From positions 1 to 32,444 of the forward strand of contig JAJYBO010000002.1 of assembly GCA_021778975.1 (NCBI GenBank): a stretch of 32,444 bases of DNA. The letters are read 5' to 3'. Below, piece after piece: positions 9,860 through 18,829 of the stretch. This DNA is from Deltaproteobacteria bacterium. GTDB taxonomy: Bacteria > Desulfobacterota > Desulfobacteria > Desulfobacterales > Desulfatirhabdiaceae. Both the position numbers and the translations under genes were made by a program. Positions within the stretch are counted from its first letter, which is position 1; the number at the start of each line of letters is the position of its first letter. The notes beneath the pieces were generated by a model. The model did no database searches. It saw only the letters and a program-made list of their open reading frames with translations, and was not told where the DNA came from.

Positions 9860-10366
9860 ATGGAGATGCACAGCACCCGATTTACTGCGCCGTGGGGAAA
9901 ATCTCTCAAGGTGACAACCTGGCTGTCGGCAATCTTTATCATGGGAATTCCGGTACTGGACAGATTGACGCCGTTTCCGAACACCCTGTTTTACAACATC
10001 GTCCTGATCGTATTGCCGCTGATGGGGCTGCTTTTTGCATCCCTTTTCACCATTCGGGGATATGTTCTCACGCCTCACGCCTTGTTGGTTCAACGACTCG
10101 GCTGGAATTCGACCATCCCCCTTTCCGGACTGAAAGCGGTTGAAATTGATCCCACCGCTATGTCCAACTCGATTCGGACGCTTGGCAATGGTGGGTTGTT
10201 CTGTTTCGCAGGGTCGTTCTATAATGGCAAAATTGGTGACTACCGTCCGTTCGCCACAGATCCAGACCGTTCGGTCGTGTTGAAATTTTCAGATCGCACC
10301 GTGGTTGTCACTCCGGGCGATCCTCAGACGTTTGTGGCGAAAATCCGCCAAAACATCAGGGGATGA
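9860..10366 (+). CDS. PH-domain-like (bPH) membrane protein
   Basis: Two hydrophobic helices followed by YVLTPHALLVQRLGWNSTIPLSGLKAVEIDP...FSDRTVVVTPGDPQTFVAKI, typical of small bacterial PH-like proteins. Start at 9860. Confidence 0.65.
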   Translation: MEMHSTRFTAPWGKSLKVTTWLSAIFIMGIPVLDRLTPFPNTLFYNIVLIVLPLMGLLFASLFTIRGYVLTPHALLVQRLGWNSTIPLSGLKAVEIDPTAMSNSIRTLGNGGLFCFAGSFYNGKIGDYRPFATDPDRSVVLKFSDRTVVVTPGDPQTFVAKIRQNIRG

Positions 10367-10395
10367 AAATCCATTGACATCTTATGCTGTTTTTG

Positions 10396-10423
10396 GTTAG
10401 CTTTAATAGTGTGTTTGGATAAC
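10396..10423 (+). promoter_or_regulatory. Candidate BirA operator (GTTAGCT-N14-GGATAAC)
   Basis: Imperfect inverted repeat 12 nt upstream of the birA ATG, overlapping the likely -10 region of a promoter with TTGACA at 10374-10379. Spacing resembles known BirA half-site spacing. Confidence 0.45.
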
Positions 10424-10434
10424 GAATTTTTCCG

Positions 10435-11364
10435 ATGAAATCTCAAATTCTAAAAATATTTCAATCCGCCAAAGATGTGGTTTCCGGAGAGGCGCTCAGC
10501 GCCGCTCTGGGAATTTCTCGCGTGTCGGTCTGGAAACATATCCAGAAGCTTCAAGAGTGCGGATATGATATTGACGCCGGTGCGAAAGGATACCGATTGC
10601 GGAGTTCTCCGGATATTCCGTATTCCTGGGAGTTTCCAGATAGGGAAAGGGGGGTTCATTATTTTTCCGAAGTCGCTTCCACGATGGATATCGCCCGTGA
10701 CATGGCCCGCAAGGGTGCGCCCCATATGACCGTGGTGACGGCGGGCAGGCAGACCAGCGGCAGAGGCAGACTGCGTCGCGTGTGGCATTCCGATGATGGC
10801 GGTTTGTATGCGACCGTGATTTTGCGCCCGGATATTCCGCTTCAGTGGTGCTTTCGCGTCAATTTTGCGGCATCACTGACGCTGTGCCGGACGATTCGGC
10901 GGGAAACCGGCGTTGCGGCGGTGGTCAAATGGCCGAACGACATTCTGGTCAACGGCGAAAAACTGTCCGGGATGCTGTCCGAAATGGAGGCTGAGGCAGG
11001 GATGGTGTCTTTTATCACTGTCGGTTTCGGCATCAATGTCAACAATGACCCGACTCCGGTCGAACCCGCCGCCTGTTCGCTGCAACGATTGACCGGGGCA
11101 ATGGTATCGCGCAAGGCGCTTTTAGCCGCCTATATAGATGAACTTGAAAGCTACCTGCGTTACACCGATTTTGAAACCACCATCAATGACTGGAAAACAC
11201 TGAATTGCACCATCGGCAAACAGGTTCGGGTGGTGGCGATGCAGGAAATATCGGCGGGGCTTGCCGTGGATGTGGATCCGGGAGGGGCGCTGATATTGAA
11301 GCTGGCGGATGGTTCCCTGAAAAAAATTCTGTACGGAGATTGCATGAACGATGAAAACGCATAG
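10435..11364 (+). CDS. birA: Bifunctional biotin operon repressor / biotin-[acetyl-CoA-carboxylase] ligase
   Basis: N-terminal HTH (VVSGEALSAALGISRVSVWKHIQKLQECGY) plus ligase motifs GRQTSGRGRLRRVWHS and VKWPNDILVNGEKLSGML. Confidence 0.95.
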   Translation: MKSQILKIFQSAKDVVSGEALSAALGISRVSVWKHIQKLQECGYDIDAGAKGYRLRSSPDIPYSWEFPDRERGVHYFSEVASTMDIARDMARKGAPHMTVVTAGRQTSGRGRLRRVWHSDDGGLYATVILRPDIPLQWCFRVNFAASLTLCRTIRRETGVAAVVKWPNDILVNGEKLSGMLSEMEAEAGMVSFITVGFGINVNNDPTPVEPAACSLQRLTGAMVSRKALLAAYIDELESYLRYTDFETTINDWKTLNCTIGKQVRVVAMQEISAGLAVDVDPGGALILKLADGSLKKILYGDCMNDENA

Positions 11365-11373
11365 GACGGTACG

Positions 11374-11904
11374 ATGAAATCGGACAGTTCAATTCGAATG
11401 ATGGCGTATGCGGCGATGTTTGCGGCGCTGATTGCGGCCGGCGCCTTTCTGGCGATTCCTATCGGCGTTGTTCCCATCGTTTTGCAAAATCTGTTTGTGT
11501 TTCTGGCGGGGCTGTTGCTGGGAAAGCGATGGGGATTGTGGAGCGTGGCCATTTATCTGCTGACCGGTGCGGTGGGGTTGCCCGTTTTTGCCGGAGGTGC
11601 AGGGGGCATCGCCAGATTTGCCGGCCCCACGGGCGGCTACCTCATCGGATATCTGCCGGCGGTCTGGCTCATTGGCTGGATATCCGAAAGCACCCGCAAG
11701 ACACCTTTTTTTCAAGTGGCCGCCATGGTTGCCGGCTCTGTGGTCGTCTATGCCTGCGGGGTTTCCTGGCTCAAGGTGGTCACGCACATGAACTGGCCGA
11801 AGGCGATGGCGGCCGGATGTTATCCGTTTCTTCCCGGGGATGCGCTTAAAATTGCGGCGGCCATTCCGATAACGAAGGCGTTGAGAGGGATTGTCCGGAA
11901 GTGA
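11374..11904 (+). CDS. bioY: Biotin ECF transporter S component BioY
   Basis: Hydrophobic; VPIVLQNLFVFLAGLLLGKRWG, VGLPVFAGGAGGIARFAGPTGGYLIGY are BioY hallmarks. Confidence 0.93.
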   Translation: MKSDSSIRMMAYAAMFAALIAAGAFLAIPIGVVPIVLQNLFVFLAGLLLGKRWGLWSVAIYLLTGAVGLPVFAGGAGGIARFAGPTGGYLIGYLPAVWLIGWISESTRKTPFFQVAAMVAGSVVVYACGVSWLKVVTHMNWPKAMAAGCYPFLPGDALKIAAAIPITKALRGIVRK

Positions 11905-12626
11905 TCGAGATTCGCGGCCTCAATCATCGTTTCGCTGACGGAACACAGGGTCTTCAGGATATTTCGCTGACCATTCGTGCGGGAGAATTTGTTGTGATCG
12001 CCGGCTGTAACGGCTCTGGAAAAACCACGCTGTTCAGGCATCTGAATGGCCTGTTGAAACCGGATTCCGGCGATATCCGGATAGGTGGCGTGTCGGTTGC
12101 TGCCGATATCTTGAGAGCCAGACAAATGGTCGGTCTGGTCTTTCAGGATGCCGACAGCCAGATTGTCGGTGAAACCGTTTATGCGGATGCGGCGTTCGGC
12201 CCTGAAAATTTGTGTTTGCCGGTGGATGAGATCGCCCGCCGGGTGGCGACCGCCCTGAATCAGGTCGGTCTGGAACATCTGGCGGATCAGCCACCGCATC
12301 GGCTCTCCGGAGGCGAAAAGCGCCGTCTCGCGATTGCGGGAATTCTGGCGATGGAATCGCCGATATTGGTGCTGGACGAGCCATTTTCCAATCTGGATTA
12401 TCCGGGAATCTTACAGGTGCAATCCTGTATTGCGGGCCTTCATGCGCAGGGCCGTACGATCATTCTTTCCACCCATGACATGGACAAGGTGGTCGGGTAT
12501 GCCAGCCGCCTGATACTGATGCGGCAGGGCAGGGTGATTCAGGACGGCCCGCTGGAGGATATACTCCCGAAAGTTGAAGCCGCTGGCGTTAAAATGCCCT
12601 GCAAGTGCGCCATGAATCGGAAGTGA
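11901..12626 (+). CDS. bioM: ECF transporter ATPase (BioM/EcfA-like)
   Basis: Walker A GCNGSGKTT, Q-loop VFQDADSQIVGETVYADAAFGPEN, LSGGEKRRLAIAGILAMESPILVLDEPFSNLD. ATGA-type overlap with bioY. Confidence 0.92.
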   Translation: MIEIRGLNHRFADGTQGLQDISLTIRAGEFVVIAGCNGSGKTTLFRHLNGLLKPDSGDIRIGGVSVAADILRARQMVGLVFQDADSQIVGETVYADAAFGPENLCLPVDEIARRVATALNQVGLEHLADQPPHRLSGGEKRRLAIAGILAMESPILVLDEPFSNLDYPGILQVQSCIAGLHAQGRTIILSTHDMDKVVGYASRLILMRQGRVIQDGPLEDILPKVEAAGVKMPCKCAMNRK

Positions 12627-12633
12627 CGCTGCG

Positions 12634-13299
12634 ATGTTCTCGGAATATGCTCCGCTCAAACCGTTTGCGAGCCGAATGGACGCTCGTGTCAAGATGCTCT
12701 GCATGATGCTGTTCAGCGTTGCGGTCATTGCGGGAAACCTTCCCATACTTGTGATTTTGTCCGGAGTCTGTCTGTTATTGTGGGGGCTGATCCGGATTCA
12801 GATCCGGCATGTGATTCGGAGTTTGATCTGTCTGGGGATGATGCTGGGTGTGATTTTCGCGACCCGATCGTTGACGCTCTCTGTATCGTGGCCTCTGGCG
12901 CTGTCGTGGGACGCCGCCGGAGCGGTGGACGGCCTGATCGCCTGCTGGCGTCTGGTGCTGTTGATGTTTTTCGGATTGTTGTGGATGGTCGTTACGAGTC
13001 ATTCGGATATTCGGGCCGCCGTGGCATGGTTGTGCAAGCCGCTTCCGGGGGTACCCGAAAAACGGGTGGCCACCATGATGAGTCTCACCCTGAGATTTTT
13101 GCCGCTTCTCATGGATCAGGCGGCAACGACGTCCGAAGCTCAGCAGGCCCGCTGCATTCAGAACCGCAAAAATCCGGTGTATCGTTTCACCAAATTTTCC
13201 CTGCCCTTGCTGCGCCGCACAATGGAGACAGCGGACCATCTGGCGGACGCCATGGAGTCCCGGTGCTATTCAGAAAATTACCGCATGAAAAACAACTGA
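12634..13299 (+). CDS. bioN: ECF transporter transmembrane component (BioN/EcfT-like)
   Basis: Membrane protein with MDARVKMLCMMLFSVAVI and EAQQARCIQNRKNPVYRF (EcfT coupling region). Confidence 0.88.
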   Translation: MFSEYAPLKPFASRMDARVKMLCMMLFSVAVIAGNLPILVILSGVCLLLWGLIRIQIRHVIRSLICLGMMLGVIFATRSLTLSVSWPLALSWDAAGAVDGLIACWRLVLLMFFGLLWMVVTSHSDIRAAVAWLCKPLPGVPEKRVATMMSLTLRFLPLLMDQAATTSEAQQARCIQNRKNPVYRFTKFSLPLLRRTMETADHLADAMESRCYSENYRMKNN

Positions 13300-13486
13300 T
13301 ACGCCTGACAGCTCGTAAATCAACTTAAAAAATAATCGGTGGTGTCTGAAATTGACTTACTTTTGGCGTTATAAGGGCATCAATCCTCAAGATCAAGGGC
13401 TTGAATTGTTTAATATAAAGCTAATCTCACCCACCACCCATAATTTTATTGACAAAGACTTTCATATCGGATTAGGAAACAACTAT

Positions 13487-13640
13487 GATGCCCTCGTAAA
13501 AAGTCGAATTTCGGACGGCTTTGTAAAAAGTTCGCAGGCAAGGCGCGCAAATCCTGAGGAGTGAGGCGTACTTATGGTACGCCGCAACGACGAAGGATGC
13601 AGCGCAACGCAGCATCCGGACTTTTTACGAAGCCGTCAAC
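13487..13640 (+). repeat. Dispersed repeat copy B (near full length, about 154 bp)
   Basis: gatgccctcgtaaaaagtcgaatttcggacggctttgtaaaaagttcgcaggcaaggcgcgcaaatcctgaggagtgaggcgtacttatggtacgccgcaacgacgaaggatgcagcgcaacgcagcatccggactttttacgaagccgtcaac; terminal inverted tcgtaaaaagtc/gactttttacga. Confidence 0.92.
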
Positions 13641-13660
13641 TATATCAGGGAGGTGTTTTT

Positions 13661-13960
13661 ATGCTGTCACATATCGTTTTGTTCTGGTTGAAAAAGGATA
13701 TTTCCGATGACCGGCGCTCCGCATTCCGGGAAGGGCTGGAATCGCTCAAGGCCATAGACTGCACGCGAGGCGTTTATATCGGCGCGCCTGCTAAGACCGG
13801 CGATCGTCCGGTAATTGATAAATCCTATGATGTTGCCATTACCGTGCTGTTCGATACTGTCAAAGATCATGACATCTATCAGACGCATCCGTTGCATTTG
13901 GCGTTTCTGAAGCAGTTCGGCGGATTCTTTGATCGGGTTCAGATATATGATTACGAATAA
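13661..13960 (+). CDS. Stress-responsive Dabb (A/B barrel) domain protein
   Basis: MLSHIVLFWLKKDISDDRRSAFREGLESLKAI...KSYDVAITVLFDTVKDHDIYQTHPLHLAFLKQF; RBS CAGGGAGGTG. The track ORF start (13574) lies in repeat B and is not credible. Confidence 0.87.
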   Translation: MLSHIVLFWLKKDISDDRRSAFREGLESLKAIDCTRGVYIGAPAKTGDRPVIDKSYDVAITVLFDTVKDHDIYQTHPLHLAFLKQFGGFFDRVQIYDYE

Positions 13961-13972
13961 CCTGAGGCGGTG

Positions 13973-14926
13973 ATGCGAGCGGTAGTATTTGAAAACGGTT
14001 TCCATGTGACATCGGATTTTCCGGAGCCGGAAGCGCCTCCGGGATGGGCGCGGATTCGCGTGAAAACAACCGGCATTTGTAAGACCGATCTGGAACTGCT
14101 TCGGGGCTATATGGGGTTCTCCGGAGTGCTGGGGCATGAATTCATCGGAACGGTCGAGAGTTGTGAAAATCGCGACTGGGCGGGCAGGCGGGTTTCCGCG
14201 GATATCAATGCGGCGTGTGGCCGTTGTGACTGGTGTCGTAAAGGCCTGGGCAGGCACTGCCCTCATCGGACAACCTTGGGGATTGACCGACTGCATGGCT
14301 GTATGGCGGACTTCTGCGTCGTTCCCGTTCCCAATTTGATCGAAATTCCCGACAGCATTTCCGATGACAGAGCCGTTTTTATCGAACCGCTTTCCGCCGC
14401 CTGTGAAATTATTGACCAGCTTTCCCTGAACGGCGATGAACGGGTGGTGGTGCTGGGAGACGGCCGATTGGGAATCCTCTGCGCCTGGGTGCTTTCCACA
14501 GTGGTGTCAAATGTTGTTATTTCTGGCCATCATGCAAAGAAACTGCAAATGGCCGCATGGAATGGCGTGCGTACCATTCTGGGGCCTGATATACCGTCTG
14601 GCGCGGATGTGGTGGTGGAAGCCACGGGTTCCGCCACCGGTTTTGTGCAGGCCATGTCCTTGTGCCGTCCCCGAGGCGTACTGGTACTCAAATCCACAAT
14701 TGCCGCTTCAGAGAAAATACATCTGGCGCCTTTAGTGATTCATGAAATAACAGTCGTGGGATCTCGCTGCGGTCTTTTGTCGCGGGGGCTGACCATCATG
14801 GAGCGTTATCCCGATATGCCCATAGAGAAGCTCATTACCGACCGGTTTCCTGTCGAACAGGCTGTCACCGCTTTTGAGAGAGCGTCTGGCGGAAGTGCGG
14901 TCAAGGTGCTGATTGATATCGGATGA
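13973..14926 (+). CDS. Zinc-dependent medium-chain alcohol dehydrogenase-like protein
   Basis: TTGICKTDLELLRGYMGFSGVLGHEFIGTVE, CGRCDWCRKGLGRHCPHRTTLG (structural Zn cysteines), VVVLGDGRLGILCAWVL. Confidence 0.9.
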   Translation: MRAVVFENGFHVTSDFPEPEAPPGWARIRVKTTGICKTDLELLRGYMGFSGVLGHEFIGTVESCENRDWAGRRVSADINAACGRCDWCRKGLGRHCPHRTTLGIDRLHGCMADFCVVPVPNLIEIPDSISDDRAVFIEPLSAACEIIDQLSLNGDERVVVLGDGRLGILCAWVLSTVVSNVVISGHHAKKLQMAAWNGVRTILGPDIPSGADVVVEATGSATGFVQAMSLCRPRGVLVLKSTIAASEKIHLAPLVIHEITVVGSRCGLLSRGLTIMERYPDMPIEKLITDRFPVEQAVTAFERASGGSAVKVLIDIG

Positions 14927-15003
14927 CGGCATGAACGGATTGCTGTCGGTGCGGGTAGAGGAGCAAAAACGCTGAGATGCAAAGAAAAAATGAGAGAACA
15001 ACA

Positions 15004-15477
15004 ATGTCTTACATACGCCGGCAAACGATTGCCGGTTTGACGCCGGGAACTGTTTTCACTGTCACGCGATCTTTTTCGGATGCGGATGTCCAGGTATTCG
15101 CCGACATGACGCTGGATTACAATCCCGTCCATTTTGACGACCGTTTTATCGCCGCCAAAGGTTTCAAAAACCGGATCTGTCATGGCCTGCTGGTAGGGGG
15201 CATGGTGACACAGGTCGGTGGGCAGATCGGCTGGCTTGCATCCGGAATGAGCTTTCGCTTCAAAAAACCTGTCTATATCGGTGACACGGTAACCTGCACC
15301 GTAACGATAACCGATATTGACGAAAAGGGCAGGGCGAAGGCCGACGCCGTTATCGTGAATCAGCTTGGCGAAGTGGTGTTGACAGCGCATTTGACGGGTA
15401 TTGTTCCCAACAAAGCCGAAGCCTGCATCCTCGAACAGATGATGGAAGCCGAAGCTGATAGTCCGAAGTTTTCCTGA
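15004..15477 (+). CDS. MaoC-like (R)-specific enoyl-CoA hydratase
   Basis: FTVTRSFSDADVQVFADMTLDYNPVHFDDRFIAAKGFKNRICHGLLVGGMV, a MaoC/hot-dog hydratase motif. Confidence 0.9.
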   Translation: MSYIRRQTIAGLTPGTVFTVTRSFSDADVQVFADMTLDYNPVHFDDRFIAAKGFKNRICHGLLVGGMVTQVGGQIGWLASGMSFRFKKPVYIGDTVTCTVTITDIDEKGRAKADAVIVNQLGEVVLTAHLTGIVPNKAEACILEQMMEAEADSPKFS

Positions 15478-15493
15478 TACAAAAGGGGGGCCT

Positions 15494-16081
15494 GTGGGTG
15501 TGTTGCCGAGGTGCGCCTGGGCCGGTTCCGATCCGCTCTATGTGGCGTATCACGATACGGAATGGGGCGTTCCCGTTCACGACGACAGGCGGCTTTTCGA
15601 GTTTCTGGTTTTGGAAGGCGCCCAGGCCGGGTTGAGCTGGCTGACGGTGCTGCGAAAACGAGAGCGGTATCGAGCGGTGTTTGACCAGTTCGATCCGGAA
15701 AAGGTGGCCGCATATGACGCCCCAAAAATCGAATCTCTCGTTCAGGATTCCGGCATCATTCGAAACCGCCTCAAAATCGCCAGCGCCGTTCGGAATGCCC
15801 GCGCCTTTCTTGATATTCAGGCGCAGTTCGGAAGTTTTGACACCTATATTTGGCGGTTTGTGAACGGCGCCCCGCTTATTTACGCCTGGAAAACCGTTCA
15901 GGAAATTCCCGCTTCGAACACGATTTCTGCAGCCATGAGCCACGATCTTTTACAGCGAGGGTTCAAATTTGTGGGGCCGGTGATTTGCTACGCTTATATG
16001 CAGGCTGTCGGCATGGTCAACGATCATACGACGGGCTGCTTTCGGTATGTTGAATTGCAGCGGATCCGCTCAACTGTATGA
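15494..16081 (+). CDS. tag: DNA-3-methyladenine glycosylase I
   Basis: PRCAWAGSDPLYVAYHDTEWGVPVHDDRRLFEFLVLEGAQAGLSWLTVLRKRERYRAVF...GFKFVGPVICYAYMQAVGMVNDHTTGCF; GTG start. Confidence 0.95.
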   Translation: MGVLPRCAWAGSDPLYVAYHDTEWGVPVHDDRRLFEFLVLEGAQAGLSWLTVLRKRERYRAVFDQFDPEKVAAYDAPKIESLVQDSGIIRNRLKIASAVRNARAFLDIQAQFGSFDTYIWRFVNGAPLIYAWKTVQEIPASNTISAAMSHDLLQRGFKFVGPVICYAYMQAVGMVNDHTTGCFRYVELQRIRSTV

Positions 16082-16102
16082 AAAAACGGGTAGTTGAGAA
16101 GT

Positions 16103-16882
16103 TCATTTCGATAGCGGTGGCCATTCTAATCCCATTGCATTCATCAGCAGCTTGATGTCTTCCCAGACTTCGCGTTTTTTTTCGGGATTTCGCAACAGAT
16201 ATGACGGATGAAATGTGGGCATGAGCTGTATGCCGTCATGGTCGTGAAACTGGCCTCTCAGTTTGGAAATAGGGGTGGTGGTGTGCAGCAGCGTCTGCGC
16301 CGCGAATGTCCCCAATGCACAGATAAACTCTGGCTGGATCACAGCGATCTGGCGGTTGAGAAACGGGGCGCAGGCCGAAATCTCGTCCGGTTCGGGATTT
16401 CGATTTCCGGGGGGTCTGCATTTGATGACATTTCCGATATACACCTGATCCCGTGTCAACCCCATCGCCTGTATGATCCTGGTCAGCAACTGACCAGCCC
16501 GGCCAACAAAAGGTTTCCCCTGCTGGTCTTCATCAAATCCTGGAGCTTCTCCGATGAACATCAGTTGCGCAGACGGCGCGCCGTCTCCCAAAACGATGTT
16601 GGTGCGGGTTTTGGCCAGTTTGCAGCGCTGGCAGTTCGCGATGTCGCGCTGTATGGCGTCTATGGAATCCTGGGGGTATAAGCTCATTGCGGGCGTATCA
16701 TCCGGGCTGTTTAAAAGGGGGGGGCGCGACAGCGGCAATGTTTCCGGCGTTTCATCCGTGTCGGCGCTATTGGTCGCGCATGGGGGGCGTTTTTCAAACC
16801 CCCGGCAACCGCTGGTCTTCATCCATATGAGGGTATTGTGGATCTCATCAATGAGCGACAAAATGCGATGCGTATCCGTCAT
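16103..16882 (-). CDS. Type-4 (Fe-S) uracil-DNA glycosylase
   Basis: [95 protein letters not shown]. Confidence 0.93.
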   Translation of the reverse strand: MTDTHRILSLIDEIHNTLIWMKTSGCRGFEKRPPCATNSADTDETPETLPLSRPPLLNSPDDTPAMSLYPQDSIDAIQRDIANCQRCKLAKTRTNIVLGDGAPSAQLMFIGEAPGFDEDQQGKPFVGRAGQLLTRIIQAMGLTRDQVYIGNVIKCRPPGNRNPEPDEISACAPFLNRQIAVIQPEFICALGTFAAQTLLHTTTPISKLRGQFHDHDGIQLMPTFHPSYLLRNPEKKREVWEDIKLLMNAMGLEWPPLSK

Positions 16883-16883
16883 A

Positions 16884-18083
16884 TCACGCCTCCGGACGTT
16901 GCATCAAAAGGGCGGCCACCCGGTCAAGAATGACATGAGAGACGGCGTCTTTGGGCATCAGTGACAACGGCTCCACTCTGCCGTCTTTGTAGAACAGCGT
17001 TACCTTGTTGGTTTCTGTGGCAAATCCCGATCCTTTTTCACTGACAAGATTTCCGACGATCATGTCCAGGTTTTTCTTCTTGAGCTTTTCCTGGGCGTAG
17101 GCAGGCATATCCTGGGTTTCAGCAGCAAACCCCACCAGAATCTGACAGCGTTTGCGCATTCCCAGCGTATTCAAAATGTCTGTCGTTTTTTCGAGCGTCA
17201 GGACGATTTCGTCGTCGCCTTTCTTGATTTTGTGCGGGGAACATGTTTGCGGCCGGTAGTCCGAAACAGCCGCGGTCTTGATGACCGCATTCACCTGATC
17301 GAAGTGATCGAAAACGGCATCTGCCATTTCCTGTGCGGAAACAACTCGAATTACCTGAACATGCGGCGGATCGGGCAGGGATGACGGCCCTGAAATCAGG
17401 ATGACGGACGCGCCTCTCTGCGCGGCGGCGGCGGCAATGGCGAACCCCATCTTGCCGGATGACGGGTTGCTAATGAATCTTACCGGATCGAGATGTTCGC
17501 GGGTGGGACCGGCGGTTACCAGAATATGGTTTCCGGCAAGGTCTTTCGGTGTCAGCGCCATGAGCAGTTCATCTAAAATTTCCTGGGGGTCGGCGAGTCG
17601 CCCGGGTCCGGATGTGCCGCACGCAAGCTGTCCGGAACCGGGAGATACGATCTGATATCCCCGCTGTTGCAGCGTTTTGAGATTTTCCTGAACCGCTTCA
17701 TTGAGATACATCGCGGAATTCATCGCAGGGCAAATGATTCTGGGCGCTGATACGGCCAGCATGAAGGTACTGAGCGCATCATCGGCGATACCGCAGGCTA
17801 TTTTGGCGATGATGTTGGCGGTTGCCGGAGCGATGACGACAGCGTCCGCAGTCTGCGCCCACTCGATATGCTGAATGGAAGTATTGGCGCCTTTTTCAAA
17901 AAGATCGGAACACACAGGGTATCCGGAGAGCGCCTCGAATGTCAGGGGGCCGACAAACTGTCTGGCGTTTTCCGTCATGATGACACGGACGGAAGCGCCC
18001 ATTTGGGTGATCCGGCGCAGCAGTTCCACGCTCTTGTAAGCGGCGATGCCTCCGGATATTCCCAGAACGATGGTTTTATCCAT
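16884..18083 (-). CDS. coaBC: Bifunctional phosphopantothenoylcysteine decarboxylase / phosphopantothenate-cysteine ligase
   Basis: [75 protein letters not shown]. Confidence 0.95.
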   Translation of the reverse strand: MDKTIVLGISGGIAAYKSVELLRRITQMGASVRVIMTENARQFVGPLTFEALSGYPVCSDLFEKGANTSIQHIEWAQTADAVVIAPATANIIAKIACGIADDALSTFMLAVSAPRIICPAMNSAMYLNEAVQENLKTLQQRGYQIVSPGSGQLACGTSGPGRLADPQEILDELLMALTPKDLAGNHILVTAGPTREHLDPVRFISNPSSGKMGFAIAAAAAQRGASVILISGPSSLPDPPHVQVIRVVSAQEMADAVFDHFDQVNAVIKTAAVSDYRPQTCSPHKIKKGDDEIVLTLEKTTDILNTLGMRKRCQILVGFAAETQDMPAYAQEKLKKKNLDMIVGNLVSEKGSGFATETNKVTLFYKDGRVEPLSLMPKDAVSHVILDRVAALLMQRPEA

Positions 18084-18108
18084 AAGAGATGGCGACATGG
18101 AGAAATGC

Positions 18109-18585
18109 CTATTTGCTGACGCCGGAATCAATATCCGTGAGTGTGGGGGCGACCCATATCTCGGCGGTGATGTTGAACGTCCCGTCCGTGATATTGATGG
18201 CGCACCACCGGGTTTCTTTTTTGAACAGCATGATGGTTTTGGGAGATTTGAAATAACTGATCATTTTCCAGTTGTCTTTGGCCATGTTGTTCTGAAAAAA
18301 GGCGATGAGAGAGTCCATATCCACATGACCTTTGACGGTCAAAACCCCGGCGGTGAGTCCGGATGTGATATAGACAAACGATGAATCCTGCACGACATTC
18401 ATTTCTCCGGGAATCAGCACATCCGCAAAATCGCGATAATAAGGGCCGGTTCCTTTGTCTTTTTGAATCGCCGCCGGGGATGTGGTGTTGCTGGCGCCCG
18501 TACTGGAGCCGCTGGTGGCGCAGCCGGACATTATAATGGCTAACATACAGAAAACTAAGAACATCGTTTGTCGTTTGTGAATCAT
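18109..18585 (-). CDS. Putative lipoprotein of unknown function
   Basis: 158 aa; signal peptide with lipobox MLAIIMSGC; RBS GAGGAGG-like upstream. Family not recognised with confidence. Confidence 0.8.
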   Translation of the reverse strand: MIHKRQTMFLVFCMLAIIMSGCATSGSSTGASNTTSPAAIQKDKGTGPYYRDFADVLIPGEMNVVQDSSFVYITSGLTAGVLTVKGHVDMDSLIAFFQNNMAKDNWKMISYFKSPKTIMLFKKETRWCAINITDGTFNITAEIWVAPTLTDIDSGVSK

Positions 18586-18628
18586 GGCAAGCCTCCTCAG
18601 GGTTTCTGACGGGGAGAACGAACAAAAA

Positions 18629-18784
18629 TTGACGACTTCGTAAAAAGTCCGGATGCTGCGTTGCGCTGCATCCTTCGTCGTTGCGGCGTACCATAAGTAC
18701 GCCTCACTCCTAAGGATTTGCGCGCCTTGCCTGCGGCCTTTTTACAAAGTCGTCCGAAATTTGACTTTTTACGAGAACATCAAA
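18629..18784 (-). repeat. Dispersed repeat copy C (near full length, about 156 bp, inverted relative to B)
   Basis: Reverse complement ttgatgttctcgtaaaaagtcaaatttcggacgactttgtaaaaaggccgcaggcaaggcgcgcaaatccttaggagtgaggcgtacttatggtacgccgcaacgacgaaggatgcagcgcaacgcagcatccggactttttacgaagtcgtcaa is almost identical to copy B. Confidence 0.92.
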
Positions 18785-18829
18785 ATTTTCTTCATTTACA
18801 ATTGTCCAGCGGCAAAAGTCAAATGCAAT

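Noticed and set aside
13352-13564. 70-aa ORF between bioN and the Dabb gene
   Set aside because: No recognisable domain, extends into repeat B, and lacks a convincing RBS.
15494-16882. Convergent tag and UDG genes as a special repair island
   Set aside because: Two DNA glycosylases side by side is notable but both are common housekeeping genes, and no further repair genes are adjacent.
18128-18694. 188-aa minus-strand ORF starting in repeat C
   Set aside because: Starts with the repeat-derived peptide and then runs out of frame through the lipoprotein gene, which has a proper lipobox.
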